A stretch of DNA of 64,000 nt from Hymenopellis radicata (lineage: Eukaryota; Basidiomycota; Agaricomycetes; Agaricales; Physalacriaceae). Positions 46,383 to 57,213 of this stretch are shown here, piece by piece. The notes below the pieces were generated by a model that was not told the origin of the DNA, made no database searches, and saw nothing but the letters and a program-made list of their open reading frames with translations. The position numbers were made by a program, and so were the translations under genes. Within the stretch, counting starts at the first letter, position 1; each line of letters starts with the position of its first letter. The stretch lies in NCBI GenBank assembly GCA_015501595.1, contig JADNRX010000032.1:219729-283728 (forward strand), written 5' to 3'.

Positions 46383-48715
46383 ATGGCAGCGCCCGAAAAC
46401 GTACCAGCACCTGTGAACATACCTCAATTGAAAATAGACGCCAATCCAGACTTATTTAATTGGTACACCGATGATGAGACTGGTGGAGGCGCTCTGTGGT
46501 CGATTGGGAAGCACGCTGGAAAGCGTATAAATCAACTTCCGGAGAGTTACCTCACTTGGGCGGAGGAGAACCTTGGCGGCGCACAAGTAGTGAGTGCATA
46601 GACTTTCGTACTGCTTCACATGTGCTGAAAACGGATTCGTCTCAGATCCTGGATTATCACGACCAGCTTATTAAACATGCAAAGACAAGTCCTCAGGACT
46701 TCACGATCCCCTTCAGAAAGTTTTTGGGAACAGGCTTAGCCAATGTCCGCCTTGGTATCTTCGGTCTCTGCATAGTCACAAGGACACCAATCCGCGACTG
46801 CAAAGGTACTTGTGAATTCTTGTACGCATGCGGACCTGCACTGAGCATATCTAGCACCCGGCATTATTCAGAGCCATTCGACAGCTGGTAGATCCACCTC
46901 GAGCACAGCGCCAGCCTCGCCCTGTCCAAATTGTGGAGAGCTCTACTACTTCCAGACATTCCCGTTCTACTTCCACAACTCCCGACCAACCTCAGGCTGG
47001 TCCATCATCGCAGGCTCTGCAAGGAAAGATAACTTACGACCACGCGCATTGGTCGTTTGCGCCCATCATCATAACCAGCGACGTCGTAGACGACAACCCT
47101 AATTATTATAGGTGGTACACCGATGAGAAACAGGGCGAATTTGTCGTCCCATTTGGTCCGTACGTGAACAAGTCTGTCAACGACCTGCCAGAGTCATACA
47201 TCATGGAACTGTTGGATCAACCTGGCGAGTTGGTAAGTCTTCTCAACGTCAGGTTTTGGTATATCCTGATTCTCTCGATGTATAGGATGAAGAGCTTTAC
47301 ACTGCGCTCGTGCAATACCACAATGGCTTAAAACAGCATGCAACTCAAGGGTATGAATACACAGAGTTTCTTGTACCGTTTGGACATCACTATGGAGGGC
47401 GGAAGTTGAGCTGTGTGCGGGATAATCAGTGGCTTGAATACACAAACACTCTCGAGCTACAGTCAAAGGTGAGTACTCTGAAATATCAATTGCCATGTAT
47501 TGAAACATTGCTTCCTCCACCTCCAGTACCCTGCATACTTTTTGGCAGTTGAACGGCATTTCCAACTCCCAAACCATCAAGAGAAAAAGCGTGATATTGG
47601 AGAGCCATTGAGTAGGAGTGAGTGGGATGACGACATGGATTTACGGCTAGAGAGAGCTGAAGAGGAACGACGGCCTGGCCGCTACGAGGATAAGGATGAG
47701 GAGGAAGCCTACGACGAGGGAGTCGATAATGAGGCAGAAGAGGAGGGAGATCCTGGGTTGTCGTATGCAGCATTAGGCCAAGGTTTCCGTCTGGGTCGAC
47801 CAAATTGTAAGTCTTTGTCTTCTGTGCTAAGTAATGTACTAACCTTCATTTTCAGATGCGCCATCCCTCCCTCGACTTGAAGGCGAAGAGGAATGCAGTG
47901 GGAGCGAAGACAGTGACGGAGATAAGGAGGGTGGCCGGAAACATGGCGATGACGAGGATGACAGTGAAGACAACGAATCAAGTCAAGAATCTGTGCGTTC
48001 TTGTACCCGCTCTCCGTCGCCTCAGAGGCCGCCGTTCCAGGACCAAACACCTGGCAAGCTCCATCGCCCGTCGTCGTATGAAGATCTTGTTGCGTTTGAA
48101 CTTTTCGGTTCGGATAAAGGCGTTGTTTCCTCCGCCGCCATGTCTGTTGATGATGTGGTCAAGTCGGAGAAGGATAATATTGTTGGTGATGAGAACGTGA
48201 GGGAAGCTGTTTATCCTCCTCGAAATTCGAGTCTACGTTCCAGACACCTACAAAACCGCATCATCAGCGTCGGGCCACTCCCGGGGCATCGAGTCGCCTT
48301 AGTCGGCGGCTCTTTCCCTCCAATGAGGGTCTCATTGTCGATAGAACGAAGAGTGAACATGAAATGGAAACCATCGATGTCTCCGATGACGAGCCAAGCG
48401 TACCACACACGCCAGTGCGAGCTCGAGCTCGACGTGAGTACTCTTTCAACGCCATAAAACAGCTCTGAAATCTGATTGTCGCTGTCCTTACAGATCGCTA
48501 CAATGATTCGGATGACAATGAGGTTATCTATGTCACTTCAGACGATGAAGACAAGCCAGTGTCGCGAAAGCGTAGAAGGGACACCGAGGAGCCCGAAGTC
48601 GAAACCCCGAGGAAGCGAAACAAAGGGAAAGGGAAATTGAAAGGTGTGAATTGTTCTTGCTTTTAAAAACCAGGTACTGACCATGATAGACGTCTCGAAG
48701 TTGCTATGGACATAA
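46383..48715 (+). CDS. Acidic nuclear-type protein with duplicated DUF3820/ExoX-C-like modules
   Basis: Several exons give about 600 residues. Module A1: NWYTDDETGGGALWSIGKHA, GKRINQLPESYLTWAEENL. B1: TSPQDFTIPFRK, then FGNRLSQCPPWYLRSLHSH. After a linker, A2: YYRWYTDEKQGEFVVPFGPY, VNKSVNDLPESYIMELLDQP. B2: YEYTEFLVPFGHHYGGRKLS, DNQWLEYTNTLE. The G-K-x2-G-K-x-I-x2-L-P-x-S-Y-L-x-W core resembles DUF3820/ExoX C-terminal domains, small putative nucleic-acid-linked modules. A YHxxLIKHA-type helix links A to B in both pairs, so an AB unit was duplicated. The C-terminal half is acidic and disordered, with IDVSDDEPSVPHTPV, IYVTSDDEDKPVSRKRRRD and a basic RKRNKGKGK that looks like an NLS. B1 needs a 1-nt correction at the A-run 46717-46719. 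A frame change near 48,200 is resolved by a 47-nt intron. Function unknown. Confidence 0.8.
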
Positions 48716-49009
48716 TGTAATGTAATCTTCATGTATTAGTACAGGCTGTATTTTGTCATTGATCTTCAGAATCGCTGTATTCAAGGATTCGCCAAGTCAC
48801 GGTTGCGTACTCAAACCAAACTCAAACGGTGTCAAACAAGCGTCCTGCTATGAGTCAGTAGCAGGAACAACTCGTTGCAATACGGGAGGTACATGTCGTT
48901 GAAGTAAGATCATATAATGCAAAAGTACACGGAACACGTTCGGTGATTCTACACATATCATACATACAGATCATTTCGGGATATTGGGGCGCCACACGCC
49001 CATGGGTGT
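48716..49009. other. Convergent spacer, ancestral half of a duplicated segment
   Basis: The end of the module-protein gene and the 3' flank of the oxidase pseudogene meet here. The right part (about 48,895-48,970: AACACGTTCGG, then CATACATACA) has a clear counterpart at about 51,640-51,715 upstream of the intact oxidase 3' end, which marks it as part of the duplicated segment. Confidence 0.65.
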
Positions 49010-50395
49010 TCAGCGCACTTGCTGTGTCGCGGGCTTTCCAGTCGGGATTGGCGCATGCGGGACTGGAGCGTGGGGAGTCTTGATTTTGATACCCAGCTCC
49101 TCTGCAATCAAATCGGCACCCTTCTCACCAACGAGCCTAAAGCGCGAATTTAGTATCATCTTGAAGGTAGAGTCAACCGACGTACAAGGCCGACGAGTAG
49201 GTGTTGGTTCCCAAATTGTCCGGGCAGATACTGAGATCCACGACCTTCAGGTTCTGGGTACCGAAGACGTTTCAACCGAGGATCCACGACGCCACCCTCT
49301 TCACGAGGTTTCATGGCGCAAGTTTCTAAACTATGCCAGATGGTTTCGACATGATCAGCAATCCAGTCGTCGATAGCCTTATCGTCCTCTTCGGTGTATT
49401 TGATGTCTTCGTGAACCTTCGATGCGTTGTACTCCTCACCGGGTCCAGGAAGAATCAACAAATAACTGCGCGGCAAGAGCACTAGTTACTCACTTGTGCC
49501 ATGTACCCATGTGAATACCGACCGTGAACGCGTTGGGCAGCAACTGCTTGGCCGTCCTGATATCAATGTCCTTCGCGGCGGCCGGAGACGCGGGGTATAA
49601 GCGACAAGAGGTCTTCAATTTCATGTTAGTGTGAACGGAAAACAGACGGAAAAGGAGCATACCTTCGGCCTTCCAGCCGTTGGTCTTAAAGTCGTCTGAG
49701 AACAACAATGAGATGAGATAACCAACGTGAAGTATAGATACCCCAGTCAGAAGCCGATGCCCTAGTGTACATCTGGAAATTGATGCTATCGAATGAGATG
49801 AGAAAGCATTTTCATTTGAAGAGGAGCGGGAGGGGCACCTGCTGCCTCCGCCCAAGATATTAGCGCAGCTGGCGATGGGGTCAATCGACAATGAGAAAAA
49901 AAGACAAGTGACTTACGGCACAATGCTCTGCCTTCCTCGGAGATGGGAGGACTGCATGGTGTCCGTGTAGAAAGTCGCTTTGTCGTTGCTGTGATGACAG
50001 TCAGGTCATGTCAACTGGCGATGTACGAGTAGGGTAACGTGCTCACATTCCATCCCGTTGCATGTTCTTGACGTAGATGCCAGGACTGCGAAAAAACAGC
50101 TGAACAGGACAACAGCAGCGAACGGGGGAAGCACAAACCGGTAGACCCAGGGATCGTCTCGGTTGTTTGCTCCACCTAGACGACAGCGTTCGTTATCAGG
50201 GAATGCTGAACAGTAAGACGAACGGCATACCTTCGATGAGCATCACCTTGAGGTTAGGGTCGGCGTAAGCAAGACGTCCAGCGACGACGCAACCTAGGCG
50301 AATCGGTCGGTCAGGCCCATGAGAGACTGGTCTTCATGCGTACCCGCAGGCCCACCGCCCGCCACGATGATGTCGACTTCCTCAGGATGACCCAT
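49010..50395 (-). pseudogene. Alcohol oxidase pseudogene with internal deletion
   Basis: A second copy of the alcohol oxidase at 51753-54728, same strand. The 5' part (50395 to about 49602) keeps the start MGHPEEVDIIVAGGGPAG, the exon pattern and the promoter. At about 49601 it jumps to sequence equivalent to 52347 of the intact copy, skipping about 1.6 kb (counterpart 52348-53939), which removes most of the FAD- and substrate-binding middle. The remaining 3' part has further damage: an extra T near 49270 shifts the frame after GGVVDPRL, and the conserved TWHSLGTCAM reads IWHSLETCAM. The final residues (HAPIPTGKPATQQVR) still match. The deletion junction shows only a few bases of microhomology (AAG/GCAAGAGG), consistent with end joining. 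It is a dead copy. Confidence 0.9.
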
Positions 50396-50463
50396 GATAT
50401 CGCAAGTTAGGTGGGCAGATGCTCAGAGTACACTGTGCTGTTTTGCGTCCCAGGCCTCTACCC

Positions 50464-50471
50464 TATAAATA
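50464..50471 (-). promoter_or_regulatory. TATA box retained by the oxidase pseudogene
   Basis: TATAAATA on the plus strand (TATTTATA read towards the gene), about 70 bp upstream of the pseudogene ATG. It stands in the same place and context (CTATAAATACG, then CAGATCTAG) as the box of the intact copy. The pseudogene may therefore still be transcribed. Confidence 0.6.
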
Positions 50472-50674
50472 CGCTGCTCCAGATCTAGTATAGACGAATG
50501 AAGATATCTGTTTGAACTTAGTATTGACTTAGTACAAGCAGGAGGCAGAGATCGAAGCCACGAGGAAGTGACACAAAGGCAGAAGGAAATTGGAAGGGTA
50601 TGACCATGGGTTGTATATGCTTTACCAAAGAAGTACATATTGAATCGTAATTGCGAGACGCCTCTAGCATGCGT

Positions 50675-50682
50675 CGATAATC
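50675..50682. repeat. Left target-site duplication of the MITE
   Basis: CGATAATC directly precedes the left terminal inverted repeat and is matched exactly at 51105-51112. Confidence 0.85.
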
Positions 50683-51104
50683 AGGACCCCCGTCAATAGG
50701 GTTCGAACATCGATCCAGAAAAAACCAAATTTAGGTGATTTTGAGAACGAACTCCGATCTAAAAAGCCAAATTACGGGACTTTTGGCACTGTATGCCCGA
50801 TGCCGTTTCGAGCCAAAACGAGCTCTTCTGGATGATGTACGGTGCAAAAAAACCAAATCCTGGACAGATCTGTCAGACCAGAGCTGACCAGAGCCAGACC
50901 GCGGGATATCTTGGCAAGGTAAGATAATAATTCCCAGGCTCACACTGCGAGCACCCCGACACTCCGATGCCAGCAGAACCAAAAATGACCTTCAGCCTCA
51001 GACTCCGATTTAAAAAAGCCAAATCAGGCCAAAATCCGGAAATTTTGGAGAACCAAAAAGGCCAACTTTGGGATCGAAGTTCAAACCCTATTGGCAGGGG
51101 TCCT
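50683..51104. mobile_element. 422-bp non-autonomous hAT-like MITE
   Basis: The element begins AGGACCCCCGTCAATAGGGT and ends with the inverted counterpart: reverse-complemented, the right end reads AGGACCCCTGCCAATAGGGT. The imperfect terminal inverted repeats run about 33 bp, to TCGATCC. Both sides carry the 8-bp direct repeat CGATAATC (50675-50682 and 51105-51112), a target-site duplication of hAT length. There is no coding capacity. Inside, an A-rich motif (ACTCCGATCTAAAAAGCCAA near 50,748 and ACTCCGATTTAAAAAAGCCA near 51,000) occurs twice in the same orientation. The class rests on target-site length; no transposase is in the window. Confidence 0.85.
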
Positions 51105-51112
51105 CGATAATC
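51105..51112. repeat. Right target-site duplication of the MITE
   Basis: CGATAATC directly follows the right terminal inverted repeat and is identical to 50675-50682. Confidence 0.85.
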
Positions 51113-51542
51113 GAGTTGAAAAGAGTTGAAAGTTCGGGAGTGACCGGTGACCAAACACGAACAAATTCGCGGCGCTTTTTCTCAGAGTAAACCGTCCTCC
51201 GTCCTCTTCAAACGTCGGTACAGACGTGTGCTTTTAGTTATACGGGTATCAATCAAGTTCCTCTTTTCAACCATCTCCATACAGCCAACCTACTCATCGT
51301 AGCAGTCCTTGTCCTGACCGACCATCCTACTAATAGTGGTGCAACCCATCTCTCGACCAGCTCTATTTTAGATCTATCGACATCGAAGTTCTTATGGACA
51401 TAATGTGCAGCTTTTACGAATTATCGAGGTCGTCAGAACTGGTTCGAGTCTAGTATTAGCATGGAATGCCAACTTTTACTATCGCGTCTGAATCGAATTC
51501 ACGAGCGCTAACTCTTTGAGTTCCTTCTGTGTGCTCAACCTT

Positions 51543-51596
51543 GGCGACCTCCCCACGATCTAGCGCCTTGGCGTCCTCTCCACGATCTAGCGCCTT
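51543..51596. repeat. 27-bp tandem repeat, two units
   Basis: Two adjacent 27-bp units (51543-51569, 51570-51596) share CCACGATCTAGCGCCTT and differ at a few positions near their left ends (GGCGACCTCC versus GGCGTCCTCT). It lies about 160 bp downstream of the intact oxidase stop codon (minus-strand gene). No function is apparent. Confidence 0.8.
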
Positions 51597-51752
51597 GGTC
51601 GCTTGTCATCGCAAGATACAAGGTACACTTCATTCAAGTAAAATCACAATTTGACGGTAGGTAGAAAGTACATGGTACACGTTCGGCGGTTCTCAACATA
51701 TCGTACATACATATCTGAAAAAGAAGACTACACGGCACAAGACCGTGGACGT

Positions 51753-54728
51753 TCAACGCACTTGCTGCGTCGCGGGCTTTCCAGCCGGGATTGGCGCATG
51801 CGGGACTAGAGCGTGGGGAGTCTTGACTTTGATACCCAGCTCCTCTGTAATCAAATCGGCACCCTTCTCACCAACGAGCCTAAAGAGCGAATTTAGTGTC
51901 ATCTTACAGGGAGAGTCAACCGACGTACAAGGCCGACGAGTAGGTGTTGGTTCCCAAATTGTCCGGGCAGATACTGAGATCCACGACCTTCAGGTTCTGA
52001 GTGCCGAAGACGTTCAAGCGAGGATCAACGACGCCACCCTGTTCACGGGGCTTCATGGCGCAAGTGCCCAAACTATGCCACGTAGTCTCGACGTGATCAG
52101 CGACCCAGTCGTCAATAGCCTTGTCGTCCTCCTCGGTGTACTTGACGTCGTCATGAACTTTGGAGGCGTTGTACTCATCACCGGGTCTACGAACCACGCT
52201 CAATGGGATGCTTCGTGTCAAGGATACTAGCTACTCACTTGTGCCATGTACCCATGTGAATACCGACCGTGAACGCGTTGGGCAGCAACTGCTTGGCCGT
52301 CCTGATATCAATGTCCTTTGCGGCGGCCGGAGACGCGGGATGGAAGCGAGGATGGTGAGAGGTCAGCTCCCCACGGAATGCTAGAGAGCATGAACGACAG
52401 TCAAACAATGTGTACCAAAAAAGTCTTACCGTCCATGCGCCTCGCAATTTCTCTCGTCTTCTTGTAGCTCCAGCGAATTGGAGCGAAGTCGGCCTTGTTG
52501 TTCATGAAGCCGCTGTCGAAGAAGGGCTCAACGTAGGGATTCTGAGACTTGATGTGGATCTTTCCGCGAGAAACCGGGTACTCGAGGTATTGGAACATTG
52601 TAATGTAATTGCCCGGCGGGAGAAGAGAATGGTCAGCATACGCTGCGTTGCGAGTAAGCTTTCCATAACCCAGGAAACTATCGTAGCTCTTACCTCCAGA
52701 AACGATAGATCCGAACCTATCGACGCCCTTGAGTAACTGATCAATACATGAAAGCGGAGGCTTACATGACAGGTTTGTCGGGCTTGTCCTTGAAGTACTT
52801 ATCCCAAAGTTCGTTGAATTCTGGACCCATTTCCTTGAGCTCCTCCTCTGTGGGACGAATCTAGGCGACCGTCAAACAACATACAGGGTAGAACTACACG
52901 GGTTCAAACCTTGAAGCCAGCATCAATGACGTTAGAAGACAACCTCGCCTTCTCGGGACTAGTCTCCCACTCTTGGAATAACTATGGAGTACGACATCAG
53001 AACATATGAGGGAAAAGCAGTGAACCCAAAGCATACCTCCTTCTGAGCTTCCTTGTCGCCGCGCAGGAAGTTGTCCAACGTGAAGCTCTCGTTAGAAACG
53101 CGATACACTATTCGCCGTGAGTTTAAAAGGCACGATGAACGAAGAAAGCGGTTTACGAGAGAGTGTGGTGTAATGGTCCTGATATTGCTCTCTGCGACGG
53201 TCAAGCCATCAGCTCAAGCGCACCGCACAACAGAAATAAACCCACCCAACACCCGGCAAGTCACTGACGACCTTCAGATCCAATTTCTGCATGAGCTTCT
53301 TGTCACCCACACCAGAGCGTTCCAAGATCTGAGGCGTGCCCAACGTTCCACTGCTCAAAACGACATACTTCCTTGCCTTGACGATGGTCTCGAGTGTCTT
53401 CGCGCCGTCAGCACGATTCCTGGCGGGAACATACGCAACTCCAACGGCTTTATTCCCTTCGAAAATGACACGGGATACACGCGCATTAGTGCGGAGGTAA
53501 AGATTCGTCTGGACGTCCATAACGCTGTGAACGTAAGCTGTGGCGGCGTCGCTGCGGCGACCGGTGTGGCGATTGATGTACTTGGCCCAAATCTCGGAGG
53601 CATGTGAGGTGTCCAGGTCTGTGGAAACTATGAGCGAGAGAACACAGGATGTTAAGCGAACAAGCCACCTTGAATATCGTCTGGTAATCATCCATCAGAA
53701 AGGTCGCATTGGACAAAGTTTGTATGTACATACCGCTGAATGGGATTCCAACAGCATCAGAAGCCCTCAAGAAATCCTGGGCAAGAGGGGAGATGGTGCC
53801 CCCATTGCTGATTGCGATGGGACCGTCGTATCCGTGCTTGTCGTTGTTCGTAGGCTTCTGGTAGTTCTCCAGCTATCACGAAGAATTTAAACACAAGTCA
53901 GGAGGAAACTTTGATGGGCTCACCCTCTTCATAAGTGGCAAGAGGTCTTCAATTTCATGTTAATGTGAACGAAAAACAGACGGAAAAGGAGCATACCTTC
54001 GGCCTTCCAGCCGTCGGTCTTAAAGTCGTCTGAGAACAACAATGAGATGCGATACGACGCCAACGTGAAGTATACATACCCCAGTCAGAAGCCGAAGCCC
54101 TCGTGTACATCTGGAAATTGATGCTATCACAGGAGATGAGAAAGCAGGTACACTGAACGAGGCGCAAAAGGCTTACCTGCTGCCTCCTCCCAAGATGTTC
54201 GCACAGCTGCGAATACAATCAATAGACTATCAAGAGGCAACCAGGACAAGTGGACTTACGGAACGATACTCTGCCTTCCTCGAAGATGGGAAGACTGCAT
54301 GGTGTCCGTGTAGAACGTCGCCTTGTCGTTGCTGTGATAGAATTTAGCTCAATCGAAAGGCGACGTGAGGGTAGGTACACTCACATTCCGTCCCGTTGCA
54401 TGTTCTTGACATAGATGCCAGGACTGTAAGAAATTATTGGAAAGGGCAACGGCAACTAACAGCAAAAGCACAAACCGGTAGACCCATGGATCGTCTCGGT
54501 TGTTTGCTCCACCTAGAAGACAAGCATCAGTTATCAACCAACGTCGCGAGAGGAATGATATGCCTTCGATGAGCATCACCTTCAGGTTGGGGTCGGCATA
54601 AGCAAGACGTCCAGCGACGACGCAACCTAGGCAAATCGGTCGATCAGGCTCATGAGAGACTGGTCTTCATGCGTACCCGCAGGCCCACCGCCAGCCACGA
54701 TGATGTCGACTTCCTCAGGATGACCCAT
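51753..54728 (-). CDS. Alcohol (methanol) oxidase, GMC family (AA3_3)
   Basis: FAD-dependent oxidase of short primary alcohols making aldehyde and H2O2. In wood-decay fungi such enzymes use methanol released from lignin or pectin. About twelve exons give a product near 650 residues. The N terminus MGHPEEVDIIVAGGGPAG with VVAGRLAYADPNLKVMLIEG is the FAD motif. Then come ANNRDDPWVYR, NILGGGSSINFQMYTRASAS, FSDDIQDLDTSHASEIWAKY, INRHTGRRSDAATAYVHSVM, YVVLSSGTLGTPQILERSGV, EQYQDHYTTLS and ITMFQYLEYPVSRGKIHIKS. The active-site pair is His in TTWHSLGTCAM and Asn in NLGTNTYSSAL. The end is HALVPHAPIPAGKPATQQVR, with no canonical SKL peroxisomal signal. All landmarks and splice sites are kept, in contrast to its truncated neighbour. 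Confidence 0.92.
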
Positions 54729-55512
54729 GTTATCGCAGGTTAGGTAGACAGCTTCTCAGAAGTGTACAGTGGTTTTGCCTCTCAAATCCCTCGCCTATAA
54801 ATACGTTGCTACAGATCTAGCTCCGTAGAGCAGGTCCTAAGAACAACGCGTCAGATGATAGAGCGTGGAGACGTTGTCTAGGAATGCACACCGAAATGCG
54901 AGCCGGTATCATGAGTGAAGACAGCTGAGCGTGGTTAGGGGCCGCTCCGCAGGGCTCTGCAGATCTCTACGGTCAAGTGGACGCGGCAAGATAGGTGAAT
55001 GACGTGAGCGTTTCGAAGCGCTTTCAATGGTGGTGGCGTCTGTTCCGGAGATTTCGCATTCGAAGCGGTGGTGAGGACTATATTGGGTGTGATGGGAATG
55101 ACACGTCTAGATAAGAACACGAGAACTCAGAGGAAGTCGAGCGAAAGGAAGCCCCAGTCGAGAGGCTGTGTTTCGCGCCCAATCTGGGCGTTTGAGGCGG
55201 GATAGGGTTCGGGTAAGCAGGATCTTGTCTCGTGTCTGTCTCGAGACCGATAATGTGGGCATCATCTGATCTGAAGAAGTCGGCGTGGCATAGACTTCAT
55301 CCTGCGTGCGACTATGGAGGTCAGAAGGTAGGCCGGGAGAGTTCACGACTACATGAACTGAATTTTCAGAAAACATCAGATGACACGGCGTCTGGCGAGG
55401 CAGTAACGCGGAAGAGTCGCATGATGAACTTTCATTTGGCGTCAATGATACGCATCTATACTGGCTGGAAATAGTCAGGTTAAAGCCCCAGTCTTTTCTT
55501 GTGAAACTGACA
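54729..55512. other. Alcohol oxidase upstream region
   Basis: 784 bp between the oxidase start and the 3' end of the DUF1348 gene. A 165-codon minus frame (55107-55604) overlaps the DUF1348 3' exon in another frame and looks like a shadow. Similarity to the pseudogene promoter fades upstream of about 54,830, which gives the right edge of the duplication. Confidence 0.5.
54796..54803 (-). promoter_or_regulatory. TATA box of the alcohol oxidase gene
   Basis: TATAAATA on the plus strand (TATTTATA towards the gene), about 68 bp upstream of the ATG at 54728. A clear TATA box suits a strongly induced gene, as alcohol oxidases usually are; the induction is inferred. Confidence 0.6.
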
Positions 55513-56129
55513 TTAAAGATGGTCCTCCGAAATTTCGACCTTTTCGATATCGACACCGGGCTTAAACCACCTCTCTTCATCTGTGATACGAACGTCGTTT
55601 CCACTCATCATTCGCTTCCTCATTAGACCAGATTCGTCGAAGGTCCAATCCTGTGCACTAGCATGAGAAACGGGATCCCGGCGAACATGAACCGATGTAT
55701 ACCTCAAGACCATAGGTACGGTACCATTGACCAGATGCATCGGGCTTCTCATTCCATTCATAAAAGAACTAGAGGAACGTGCTTCAGAATCGCATATATA
55801 CTCAACTTCAACTAGACACAGACTTGGACGGCGATCTTGTTGTCAGCGAACGTAAACAATTCTTTCCTCAAACTGAACGCACTTCAGTCGAAGGACTGAC
55901 AAGAAGACGCGTGAACAACGCACATGTAATGATGTTCCTTGGCCCACTTGGCCTCCAGAAACTTTTCCACTGCAGGCCTGCCTCTAAGGAACGAGTCCCG
56001 ATTACGCCAGACAGTGTCGGGCGTATAGGCGAGCGCGACTTTGGCAGGAGTTCTGGTATTCCAGAGGTCTTGCGCAAGCTTGACCTTCTTTATGGCGGTT
56101 TCGAGCGTGAAAGGTGGTCGCAAAGACAT
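55513..56129 (-). CDS. DUF1348 family NTF2-like (SnoaL-fold) protein
   Basis: Starts MSLRPPFTLETAIKKVKLAQ and continues WNTRTPAKVALAYTPDTVWR, NRDSFLRGRPAVEKFLEAKW, AKEHHY; then through introns ILRKELFTFADNKIAVQ, FFYEWNEKPDASGQWYRTYG, WTFDESGLMRKRMMSGNDVR and IEKVEISEDHL. This is the DUF1348 signature (PFTxETAxxKV, YTPDxxWRNR, FLxxKWxxE, FAYEW). About 150 residues in four exons form one NTF2-like cone. The family is shared by bacteria and fungi and has no established function; fungal copies may come from old bacterial transfer, which this sequence alone cannot show. Intact. Confidence 0.88.
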
Positions 56130-57213
56130 GTTGTCTGAGGTCGATGGCGTGCTGGGTTTTGACGTAGGTATTTAAAGGACCGCCGGCGTCGTCCCGGCCT
56201 ATAAGTAGCGTCGAAGTCGTCACGGGAATACCTTAGTGAACAGACCACCGTTTGAGCCCGGTTGAAAGCGTCGGCGTCTCGTCATAGTTGAGCAATCTTT
56301 TGGTTGGTGGAAGACATTTCTAGACGAATTTGGTTGATCGAGTCTGCCACTACGAATTTGGCAGTCAACGCCGATCATCGTTTTGTTTAGGCCAGGTGGA
56401 CGCACCCAGTGCACTGCAAAAGGATTAGAGACGGGAAACCCCTTCGAATTTCTTTGAACATGTATTCCGAATAGTCATGAAACCAAGACTATTTTTATTC
56501 ACCTTTGTAATGATACTCCAATTCTGCTACCTGGTACTGACAACTGACTCAATTTGTTACGGCGGCAGGCGCTTAGTGTGGGTCTGCAACTACTAAGAGA
56601 TCAAGCGCTGGCCACTCTACTCCGGTTGCGAACTGCCCCGATGCAAAAATACGCTGGCATTAGACTCGACAGCTTCACCAAGCCGATATCGATCGTAAGT
56701 CGATCGGATCGTTGGTGTCCACTGTCAAGTGGTGAAGCGTGTCCTCATCCGGCACGTTTCCTGCCACATGTTTCCACTGTAGGAAAGGTTGGGCTGAATG
56801 GCGTTTATTGATTTCATCTCATGTGGATCCATGCTGTTATTGTGTCAGTGAGATCTAGCTTTTTTTGTATGCTCGATTTCTGATCACTGCTCAGATGTGC
56901 TCACACTGTTGTCTGACTTTCAAACAGAGACTCGAATACAGGCTCCAAGTCGAGGGGTATAAAGACCGACTCACCGTGCGATTTGGAAGCGGGAAAGATC
57001 CACCACGACGACCATCATTACATCTAGACGCACAGCATTTACTTCCGCAGCAACACTTGGCATAAAGCCAGGCAGGTCGTTGCGATACGCCTCTTCTGTC
57101 ACTCCCACCACGACTGCTGCGTCTGCTTTTCTTTCTTCCTTCGTCATATAAAGTCGCAGCCTAAATTGCTGGCAATTTTCCATTCCACTTACACCCCTCC
57201 GCATCAAGCAACG
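56130..57213. other. Divergent intergenic region, no recognised gene
   Basis: 1.08 kb between the DUF1348 start and the two-TM protein start. Open frames reach 85 codons (56554-56811 plus) without protein-like character. Confidence 0.45.

Larger units (their letters stand above)
50530..51410 (+). pseudogene. Relic of the duplicated 3' end of the module-protein gene, split by a MITE
   Basis: Sequence near 50,550-50,625 (CACGAGGAAGTGACACAAAG, then GGAAATTGGAAGGG) matches the last exons of the module protein at about 48,600-48,655 (CCCGAGGAAGCGAAACAAAG, then GGAAATTGAAAGG). Sequence at 51,375-51,405 (CGAAGTTCTTATGGACATAA) matches its terminal exon at 48,693-48,715 (CGAAGTTGCTATGGACATAA). Between them lie the 422-bp MITE and a few hundred bases of other DNA. 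The fragment shows that the duplicated segment ran from the end of the module gene through the oxidase gene. Confidence 0.75.

Noticed and set aside
48195..48250. Apparent frameshift in the module-repeat gene tail
   Set aside because: A 47-nt intron from GTGAGGG to TTCCAG joins DEN to TPTKPHHQRR in phase. Unlike the 46717 site, it needs no correction.
55107..55604. 165-codon minus-strand ORF upstream of the oxidase
   Set aside because: It overlaps the DUF1348 terminal exon in another frame and shows no protein family features.
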